This document shows positions 56,192 through 64,000 of a DNA stretch of 64,000 nucleotides, piece by piece. The notes under the pieces were generated by a model, which saw only the letters and a program-made list of their open reading frames with translations, made no database searches and was not told the DNA's origin. The position numbers and the translations under genes are program-made. Every line of letters begins with the position of its first letter. Within the stretch, counting starts at the first letter, position 1. The DNA is from Adiantum capillus-veneris (Eukaryota > Streptophyta > Polypodiopsida > Polypodiales > Pteridaceae): assembly GCA_014529385.2 (NCBI GenBank), contig CM043967.1:81292278-81356277 (forward strand), in the 5' to 3' direction.

Positions 56192-57142
56192 TTACGATAC
56201 AATTTTGTTTCGATGTTCAGTAGCATATGCTCTATTATGATCTGTGTCGAATCGACTCTTATAGCACATATGAGTGGGATGATTAGATCGTACACAATAT
56301 TCACAAGAAGAAGAAGCAGAGTCTCTAGATAAACGTGGTTGTTTCGTAGTAATATTGTGTTCTTCATCATATTGACGTGCCCAACAATCATCTTCAATAT
56401 GGCCATTTCTATTGTAGTAAGAACATTTCTTACTAGAAAATTTGAGACGAGAGAAAATATTACCACGACGGCCACCTCTGCGGTTTCCTCTTTGAAACGA
56501 ACGCCTTCGAGCATAAAAAACACGTTCCATCTGTTGTGACTCAGTCTCCTCTTGTGAAATCATAGTTGTATCATGACCACCATTACGTCCTTCTTGATGT
56601 TGAGAGTATTCAATTAAAGACATGCAGGCTTGGTCAAAATCAAGACCATCTTTATTAGAGAGAATAGTGACAATGTTATCATAAGAGGAGTCCTTCACCG
56701 TATCAAGGAGAAGTGTAATTAGTTTCTTTTGTGGAACAAGATCACCGGCAGCAGCAAGTTGATCAATAATAGATTTGAAAGACTCAATATGTCCCGTCAT
56801 GGCAGTACCAACTTCATATCGTAGTTTGTTAAGCAACCCTCTCAAATAAAGTATTTCTGTAACAGATTTCTTCTGAAAGTTTGCAATAAGGTACTTCCAT
56901 ACGTCGTGGCAAGTAGGCAGTTCATACATATCAAGCAAAAGAGAATCACTAAGAGGAGAAAGAATATACTGACGAGCTGCTTTATCACGCCGTTGCCAAT
57001 TCGTATACGCAACATTCCAATCTTCAAATATAGGTCCTTCAGTAATAAGCACGTTATCATGATCCGTATCAATAGGCTGAGGTGGACAAACACGATTTTC
57101 AAGGGCAACATCAGAGAGTTCATCGCCTTCAAGAATTAACAT
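56192..57142 (-). CDS. Copia B gag
   Basis: 316 codons. EDWNVAYTNWQRRDKAARQY is the capsid entry; CHDVWKYLIANFQKKS and LRGLLNKLRYEVGTAMTGHI follow (UBN2/RVT_2-gag type). A basic patch (RRRSFQRGNRRGGRRGN) precedes a damaged knuckle, CSYYNRNGHIEDDC, in which the second Cys is Tyr, and a second finger-like CEYCVRSNHPTHMC, which is intact (C-x2-C-x4-H-x4-C spacing). The true start may be slightly upstream of the ATG at 57142. Confidence 0.85.
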   Translation of the reverse strand: MLILEGDELSDVALENRVCPPQPIDTDHDNVLITEGPIFEDWNVAYTNWQRRDKAARQYILSPLSDSLLLDMYELPTCHDVWKYLIANFQKKSVTEILYLRGLLNKLRYEVGTAMTGHIESFKSIIDQLAAAGDLVPQKKLITLLLDTVKDSSYDNIVTILSNKDGLDFDQACMSLIEYSQHQEGRNGGHDTTMISQEETESQQMERVFYARRRSFQRGNRRGGRRGNIFSRLKFSSKKCSYYNRNGHIEDDCWARQYDEEHNITTKQPRLSRDSASSSCEYCVRSNHPTHMCYKSRFDTDHNRAYATEHRNKIVS

Positions 57143-57985
57143 CTTTGCTTTCCACCCTGGAAATCCTTGGCCTTAGAAAGGAGGAACAGAACGCTGGCCA
57201 GAAGGAAAGCCGTTGACGAGAATAGTCATAGCCATATCTGGTTTTGCGAGAAGACTATAAGATAAGATCACAGAATCTGCACACCATATATGGTGAAGGC
57301 TCAATTGAGAACGCCAGATATAAGACGACTGTGTTCTATCAACGATAAACGCAAGAAGGATGCTCAATATACGTCCAAAGATGTTAGAGACGTCATTCAA
57401 AAAAGCAGGAAAAAGGAGACGTCAATAATAAAAGAGTCCTCAAAATAGAGTGACGTGAGACGCAAGATTGACGGTCACAATATGAATAAAGCTAAATTTG
57501 CTCGAAAAAGTTAACGCCAAAATTAGAAAAACGATCACGGACGCTTCACGAAGACGCACGATGGAGAAAGCTGCGTCAAGCTCAATTTGCAAAAAAACAA
57601 CATAACTTTCTGCTGCGAACTCTGATTGACACAAACCTAGAACTCAAATTGAAGAGCTCGAGGAGACGAACAAGTTTTGGATGAAAAGTGCCATTGTGCT
57701 TTTCTCGTTTCTGCAAATTTTGAGCACAAGACCCCAAAAAATTAAGACGAAGTTCAGGGTGTCAAAAAATAAATCAACAAAAAAATGTAATCAATGATTT
57801 ATTATATCCATTAGCAATAAACACCACAGAAAACACTAATCATATTCTTCTTAACACAAAACAACCACAGTTAACAAGAATCAATCCTCAAAAAATAAAA
57901 TTTGTAGCAATTTTGAATCTTACATGCGAATCGCATACACATATTGTCTTGTCACCATGAATTGAATCGGCGCGTGATCGTTATC
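57143..57985 (-). other. Copia B leader
   Basis: About 0.84 kb between primer site and gag, no recognisable coding. Confidence 0.55.
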
Positions 57986-57997
57986 GCTCTGATACCA
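57986..57997 (-). other. Copia B primer-binding site (initiator tRNA-Met)
   Basis: On the minus strand TGGTATCAGAGC, directly adjoining the LTR. Confidence 0.92.
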
Positions 57998-58006
57998 TGT
58001 TGAGAT

Positions 58007-58065
<59 letters not shown>

Positions 58066-58188
58066 ATGTACGCTCCCAAAGATTGATTCATATTGAGGAC
58101 AAAATACAAATATATAGGTGAGACCAAGTTGAGTAGAGTGAGCCATATATAGCTCCAATAGTTTTGGCATGGTTTGACCATCTCAATG
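57998..58188 (-). repeat. Copia B 5' LTR with internal (GA)n
   Basis: Starts TGTTGAGATG; the far end CATCTCAATG differs from the expected CATCTCAACA at the last two bases. A (GA)27 run (58009-58063) fills over a quarter of it. Confidence 0.7.
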
Positions 58189-59635
58189 GGTGTGCCATCC
58201 GGAGGCTTCTTATCCTTGCCACGGTTTGAGTGTGCACTATGTAGGGCCAGTCGGAAGTGACGGCTCGATGATCGGATTTACATTTAGTGAGTTACGTTCG
58301 ACAAAGTTAGGTGCAATTCACGAGGAGGTATGTACAATTGATTTGGGCCCATTTTTCCTCGCCTCGGTTTGCGAACTTCGAGTAGTCAAAGCATGGTCAA
58401 GATGAGGCGGTTCTCTTGGGGTTCGGTGGTAGTAGAGTGAAGCTACCACGGGTGTTCAATAGTCTCGCGCACATGCGAGCACCGACGTCACTTTTGGGGA
58501 GGGAAAAAAAACAAGAAGATAAAAAGTAAAGTTCCAAGCTAAGAGAGAAAAAGAAAAAGGAGGTGGGTTGAGAGCCAAAAGACACTAGTGACTGCGCTAC
58601 TCCTTTTTTACAAATCTTGGAGAAAAAAAGGGAAGGAAGAAGAAAGTAAGGACGAAGCATTTTTGACAAAGGGGATTTTTTTTCTTCTTGCCCGGAGGAG
58701 GAAATTGAAGAGGAGGAAAGAGAGAAGAAGGAGGCTTTTTGGTGCGCTCGACGGTTGAAGCCGGCACACATTGTTCGTGAAGCGACTCAAAAAAGCAAGG
58801 GCTTTGTAGAAGAGGCAGCTAACAAGGGCTAGCAAGAGGAGGAGCTATGGTCGGAGCGAAGCAAGCGGTGGATTTTTTCATCGAAGCGTGTGCCAACGGA
58901 GTCAAGTTTCAAGGGAGGTGTGCGCCCCTTTGTACGGATTGGTGATTGCCATAGTGCGACCTAGAGTAGGCCATATGGATTTTGTACATGGTGCGTTTAT
59001 TTGAAGGAGAAGCTGTCATTGCCGGTTTTTGGCATCGTCTCTCTCCCCCTACTCCCTTTCTTCTTTGCTCATCTCCAGTGTGAGCATGTGCGTCCCTCCC
59101 AGCCCCCTCTGTGTGTGTGAGAAAGAGAGAGAGGTGTTCAGTTGTGGAAGAGCTGGAAATGGGCAAGATCGGTGTGATCATTGTCTAGCAGCTGTGCAGG
59201 TCGTGGGTGCATTGGGCAAGGCTGTGCTATGTGAGTTGCTTGTTTTGAAGGTGTTTTCAAGAGGCCAGGGGTGTTGTGAATACTCTGAGCTATATAGGGA
59301 CAGTTGTTTGTGTGTCGGGTGTGTTCCTCATTCCCCCTCTCCAACGGCTTTGTCGGTTAGTTCATACCCTTGAAGTTGGTAGCCACTCTAAGCTATTGTT
59401 TTATAATATAAATGTGGGTGCCATGGAAGTAAAAGGTCATTCAAACAGGGGTTTTTGCTTGCCTCGTAGTTATTCACCATCAACTTTCATCCCCTAGTCA
59501 CCATGCTTGAAGCAAGTGCTACAACGAGGGAGATCCAAGGGTTTCCCTTACCAAGAAATAAAAAACTCCCGGCTAAGCTTTTCTCCTTGTTATTTTGGAA
59601 AGCCATCCCTTAGATGCTCAAAGAGTCTCTAGAGA
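58189..59635. other. Unassigned DNA with purine-rich stretch
   Basis: No gene recognised. 58500-58740 is rich in AAGAGGAGGAAAG-type text; the opposite-strand Phe/Leu/Ser ORFs are composition artefacts. Confidence 0.5.
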
Positions 59636-60239
59636 TTGTTTTTTCCACCCATTGGGGGTCGAAGTCACTCACAAGTAAAGAGACAGTGGGTCGTGGAAAA
59701 AGTGAGGAGCGAGATGCATCGACGGGAGCATGCACTCCTCCCCTTCCAGAGCAGGGTGAAGGTGAGTAATTCATTTATGATCCCTTACATGTCTTTCACT
59801 AGCCCACTCCTAAAAATAGCTAAACGAAACTGGAAGGAATTCTTGAAACTGACAAAAATCTTATGTGGAAAAAGAACACCAAACATTTTCTGCCGTGGCA
59901 ATGGGCCAAATGGGACTATGTTGATAGGTCCAATGAGCAAGGCAATTGTAGTTCATGGAGAGGGTCAGTGTGCTAAATTTATGTTCTCTACAACAAAAGA
60001 AGACCAGGCATGGGCCATTATGATAGGGGATATGATTGACAAGGTGAAGCTCTCTTCTTAAGGTGTCCCATGGAAGGGATTAGGGATTCACAACAAAATG
60101 CTAGCACCTTGGTGGAAAAACTTGAGAGTAGGTAGCACCATGGGAAAGCTAGTGCAAATCATGTAATAAAGAAATTTCCTAAACTAAAGGCTAAAGAGGC
60201 ACATTAAAAAACTGAATCTTCTTCAAATGCAACCATTAT
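59636..60239 (+). other. Possible gag remnant of the next copia relic
   Basis: A 141-codon frame at 59636-60061 (AKRNWKEFLKLTKILCGKRT, then TKEDQAWAIMIGDMIDKVKL) lies where gag would be for the relic at 60.2-61.3 kb, but has no diagnostic motif. Confidence 0.3.
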
Positions 60240-61310
60240 AGAATCTCCAAATTCTATTGTCGATGCAAAAATGGGCTTGTAGTGCATAGTGTTAATATGA
60301 GCCTTCTCTCTACGATGCATGATTGTTTTTGATTCACATGTTTGGTATTTTCAAATGGTGCCACAAATCACATTACATCTCATCGTGCCTTGTTCACTTC
60401 TCTTGATGTTGTCCTCAATTGGAATACTTCTACTTCTACCAAGAACATCTCTTACCCAATTCAAAGAGTTGGAAAGATTGTACTCATTAATTTGTAGTAA
60501 ATGGTATCACCTTTAAATTTTTTGGTGTACTTTTTGTGCTTGGGATCAAGAAGAATTTGTTATCTATTTTTCCTTAGCAACACTTGTCTTGTTGTAAAGT
60601 TTGTGGATGATAGGTACACTCTTCATGATCTTAGTTTAGGTGATACTACTATGACATCACATATCTTGTCTTGTGGGTTAGACAAGCTCAATTCTTATGA
60701 AAAGTGTGTAAAAAACTTTACAAATATAGTTAAGGATTCTAAATTTGTTTTGGATTCTAAATTTGTTTTAGATGCTAAATTATGGCATGCACATTCTGGG
60801 CATTTGAATTTTTCCAACTTGATGCGTTTGCAAAAAGTTGACATGGTTGCCTCATTGCCCTCTCTGGAGACACCATCTAAGCATGTGTTGTGAAGGTTGT
60901 ATTTTAGAAAAATTGCAGCATTCTAGGATTTTGAAAGATGGTTTAGTGAAGGCTACTCGCAAGCTGCAACTCAATGATGTTTGTAGCTCGATGAAAGCTC
61001 CTTTTAGTAACAATTTGTACTTCATGACTTTCATTGATTAATCATACCATACATGAGTATATCTGCTTAACACTAAGTTGAAAGTGTTTATGTGATTCAA
61101 GACATTTTTGTTGTTGACAGAACATGTATTTGTTTGTATCGTGAGCACCCTTTATTCTGATCAAGGAGGAGAGTACATGTCAAAAGCGTTTGATGCATTT
61201 CCAGCGTGTCTTGGGATATAACACCAATGTACAATGCCTTATACACCTCAACAAAATGGTGTTTCTTAGAGGAAAGAAAAGTCGCTTATGGAGATGGCAC
61301 AATATATCAC
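60240..61310 (+). pseudogene. Ty1/copia relic: protease to integrase core
   Basis: Plus strand. Protease end (FSNGATNHITSHRALFTSLD, where Asp-Ser-Gly has become Ser-Asn-Gly, about 60350), pre-integrase text WHAHSGHLNFSNLMRLQKVD (about 60790) and CCEGCILEKLQHSRILKDG, integrase NLYFMTFID, STLYSDQGGEYMSKAFDAF and MPYTPQQNGV (about 61240), after which the catalytic Glu position is a stop. A 21-bp duplication gives KFVLDSKFVLD at about 60740. Related to the relic at 3.7-5.3 kb. RT is absent. Confidence 0.8.
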
Positions 61311-61777
61311 TATGAAAATCTCCAAGTGTTTACCGCACTATTTTACCGCGTTTTGTAGAGAGAAGGTGCAAATTCAAGTAGAGAAAGAAGAGAGACGAGG
61401 GCGGGGTTTTTTTTTTGTTTAAAATACTGCCACTACAGTTTTTGCGTTTATTATCGCTGTTAATATCGTGTGTATTACCACTTTTATTTTCGACAACAAA
61501 ATTTTGCACCTAAAATTTCAAATTTTGGCTTAAAATAAACATACCCCCCCTCCCCCCTTCAAATTTTGGTGTTTCCCTCCTCTCAATAAAAAATAAAGAA
61601 TATTGTTTTTGATTGCCAAGTAATGTCCTCGATACTTATGTTTATGAAAATCTCTTTCAATACTTGACTTTATTGCTACTAAATTAAAAAAAGTGAGATA
61701 TATAGCTCAATAGGGAGCTACAGTGAGAAAAAGTGAGATACATGATCATGAAAAGATGTTAACATTTCGCCAATCTA
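61311..61777. other. AT-rich spacer
   Basis: Nothing recognisable; contains homopolymer runs. Confidence 0.5.
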
Positions 61778-62080
61778 TCACATTGAAGGTCCTTGGTTAG
61801 CTCGCATGTTTTCTTGATCTACACTCACTTCTTCTATGTTGACAAATGACACACCTGTCATACCCTTTTGTCTCTTAGGAAGAAGTCTTGCCTGTTTGCA
61901 TTTCTTTACATACCCTGCAAAATGGACCCATATGTTGTTGGGTGGTTCTCCACATTCTTTCACATTGGGATTAGTGCCGAATAAATGTTCTTTGATGCGA
62001 GTTGCATTGTGTGGCACGTTATGCCCACAATGTTTTCATTCCAAAAACGAAACTTTCTTGCCTCTCTCTTTTTCCTCCAC
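61778..62080 (-). pseudogene. BED-type zinc finger fragment, probably hAT transposase
   Basis: Reads HCGHNVPHNATRIKEHLFGT and then NVKECGEPPNNIW, matching the BED finger of plant hAT-like proteins (C...C-G...ATRIK.HL...C). A TGA stands where the domain's Trp would be, just upstream. No dimerisation domain in the window. Confidence 0.5.
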
Positions 62081-62329
62081 ATATGACCACTTTTTTCCTC
62101 ACACCATGCTTTCTTACTTCAACAAAATATGTCCTACAATCAATAGATACACTATGATTATAATTTTTCAACATAATAGTGCAATGAGAAAGATAAAAGG
62201 TTAAAGATATGATTTGCTAAATTAAAATGATGAATGAATATTGTTAAGATAATATTTTAGGGAAGATCACCAATGGATATATCATTGTTGGCTACTAGGT
62301 GGTAAAGAGCGTTGGAGTCATATCTTCCA

Positions 62330-62730
62330 CTATCTATGTCTCTTGGAGGTAGGAGCTCGATAACATCCATGTGACTCCCAAGTACTATTCATGAATAATA
62401 TTCACTAGGAGGTAAGAGCTTTCGCTCGATCACAACCTAGTGAATTCTATAGGTAATCCACCATATTTGCTTAGAGGTAAGAGCATAAGCTCGATAACAA
62501 CCAAGTGAATCCTACTTCATACCTTACACCTCACTTGGAAGTAAGAGAAGCATCTCATAACAACCAAGAGGCACTAAGTGGACCTATTCTATGCAACCAA
62601 GTGAATCCTACTTCATACCTTAAACCTCACTTGGAAGTAAGAGAATCATCTCATAACAACCAAGAGGCACTAAGTGGACCTATTCTATGATGCACTCATA
62701 ACAACCAAGAGGCACTAAGTCTACATCAAC
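62330..62730. repeat. 96-bp minisatellite
   Basis: Two near-identical 96-bp units (62499-62594 and 62595-62690) with ACCAAGTGAATCC and CACTTGGAAGTAAGAG; degraded units precede (AGGTAAGAGC with CTCGAT) and a partial unit follows at 62698. Confidence 0.88.
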
Positions 62731-63269
62731 CTTGTTCTGTGATGAAGAAGGCTATAAAATTGTTCAAATCTAAATGGTAACTATTGTGCCATTAGACCAT
62801 CAACAAGTTTCCTCTAATCATTATTATGATGTCAACAAATAAACTAAAGGATAAAATTGTGATAGTAGAGGAATCCAACTCAAAGAAAGAGCACATAAGA
62901 GAAAAAACTATTGCTATGGGGAGGAGAGAAAAATTTCTTTGAATTTTCCAATCGGCATCAAAATGACAACAAAGATATAGGAAAAACAAGAAGAAAAATA
63001 GACGAGAAATTAGTTTGTGCAAAAAAAGAGGGCAAGATGCAATTTTTGATGATGACTAATGCAAATGATTGTATCACAAAGACGAAAATATTTGTAGATA
63101 CCCCATCTAAAAAAAGAGAACACAAAATGACAAACTGAAACAAAATGAAAACCTCAAAAAGCCAACAAAGGTAAGGAAAAAAAACATCAATGACTAAAAT
63201 GGAACAAAAGTCCAAATATTTGAAACTGACAAGAACCTAGAAAGATGTTTGGACTGCTGAAATGGAATC
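62731..63269. other. Spacer before gypsy RT
   Basis: Lys-rich open frames without a recognisable domain; may be the protease-RT linker of the next element. Confidence 0.35.
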
Positions 63270-64000
63270 CAACAAGGGGCTATCAATGTTCCATTGCACT
63301 ATAAGAAGTATACTTTGCAGGACCAAAGGATCATTGTAGAGTAGCGCATGAGACAACCTAGGCAATTTGAAAAATCCTATGAAGGGCCAAAAAATGCCAA
63401 GAAGGTTGACCTAGTGGAAACTGAGAAAGAATCAAAACCGGATTACATAGCAGTTGACCTATCTCAAGAAGAAGAGAAAATACTCATCAGAAGCTTAAAG
63501 GAACACACGGATTTCTTTGCATAGTCTTATAAGATCTCAAGGGAGTGGATCTTGATATCTATCAGTATACAATACCCATGCAAGATGATGCTTAACCAAG
63601 CTGACAAAGACCCAATACTTATAATAATACTTTCCAAAAAAAGATGAAGCAATAGAAAAACTCAAGGAAGCAAAACTCATCTACAAAATTGAACACATTG
63701 TCCCCTATTGTGTTGGTACCAACAAAAAATGGCAAGTTGAGAGTGTGTGTGAATCTCAAGAATGCGAATGTTGTGACTGTCAAAGATAATTATCCTCTTC
63801 TTATCATTGACCATGTCTTAGAGAGAGTGGCTAGAAAAGTTCTTAGATGGATTGTTGGGTTGTAATCAATTACTCCTTGATCTCAAGGACCATCACAAAA
63901 CGGATTTTGCCACAGAATGGGGAGTATTTTCATACAAAGTCATGCCTTTTGGGCTGACAATTTTTCTCCCAGAACATTCCGTAGGCAGATGGGCCATACT
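63270..64000 (+). pseudogene. Ty3/gypsy reverse transcriptase, running off the window
   Basis: Plus strand. YIAVDLSQEEEKILIRSLKE and HTDFFA lead in (about 63450-63520), then VPTKNGKLRVCVNLKNAN, NYPLLIIDHVLERVA (about 63790-63830) and HKTDFATEWGVFSYKVMPFG (about 63895-63950). These are RT fingers and early palm. The catalytic box lies outside the window. Frameshifts and stops interrupt the lead-in. Confidence 0.85.

Larger units (their letters stand above)
53498..58188 (-). mobile_element. Copia element B, minus strand, 3' truncated
   Basis: 5' LTR at 57998-58188, initiator tRNA-Met primer site at 57986-57997, gag, protease, integrase and RT. It ends within RT/RNase H at about 53500; no RNase H catalytic part or 3' LTR. 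Not closely related to copia A: gag and integrase texts differ. Confidence 0.88.

Overview
The window looks like nuclear DNA of a land plant with a repeat-rich genome. The evidence is Ty3/gypsy elements of chromovirus and Tat type (the latter with a second RNase H), Ty1/copia elements primed by initiator tRNA-Met, En/Spm (CACTA) and PIF/Harbinger DNA transposons, fragments of plant PPR proteins, GT-AG introns and many long GA/CT/TA microsatellites. The species cannot be fixed from sequence alone; a fern, lycophyte or gymnosperm would fit but so would other plants.

Layout. 0.17-2.3 kb: the only candidate for an ordinary host gene, minus strand, about eight exons with consistent splice phases, function unrecognised. 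3.7-5.6 kb: decayed copia element, then a scrap of a PPR DYW domain. 6.9-9.0 kb: gypsy integrase relic and an unrecognised ORF. 9.35-12.39 kb: 3' part of a chromovirus (LTR, chromodomain, integrase, RNase H, RT).

12.4-39 kb is a five-layer stack of insertions. Layer 0 is a plus-strand LTR element whose 5' LTR starts at 12395 and ends at 38993, followed by its primer-binding site. Layer 1, a related minus-strand gypsy element (13376-37813), sits inside that LTR. Layer 2, an unclassified inverted-repeat DNA transposon with termini CACTAGG and TTAA on both sides (21059-34847), splits the zinc knuckle of layer 1's gag. Layer 3, a CACTA transposon (21412-33876, 3-bp duplication TTG), sits in layer 2. 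Layer 4, a Tat-type gypsy element (24217-32938), lies in an intron of the CACTA gene. Each outer element continues on the far side of the inner one, so the order of insertion can be read directly.

39-46.5 kb: PIF/Harbinger remains (transposase end plus a convergent Myb-like ORF), then a nearly complete copia element (minus strand) with a 187-bp 5' LTR and no visible 3' LTR. 46.5-53.5 kb: mostly unassigned DNA with a PPR pseudogene, a 234-bp MITE-like element and a decayed unknown coding region. 53.5-58.2 kb: second copia element, minus strand. 59.6-64 kb: another copia relic, a BED-finger (hAT-like) scrap, a 96-bp minisatellite, and a gypsy reverse transcriptase running off the window edge. 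No element appears autonomous: all coding copies carry stops, frameshifts, deletions or lost catalytic residues.
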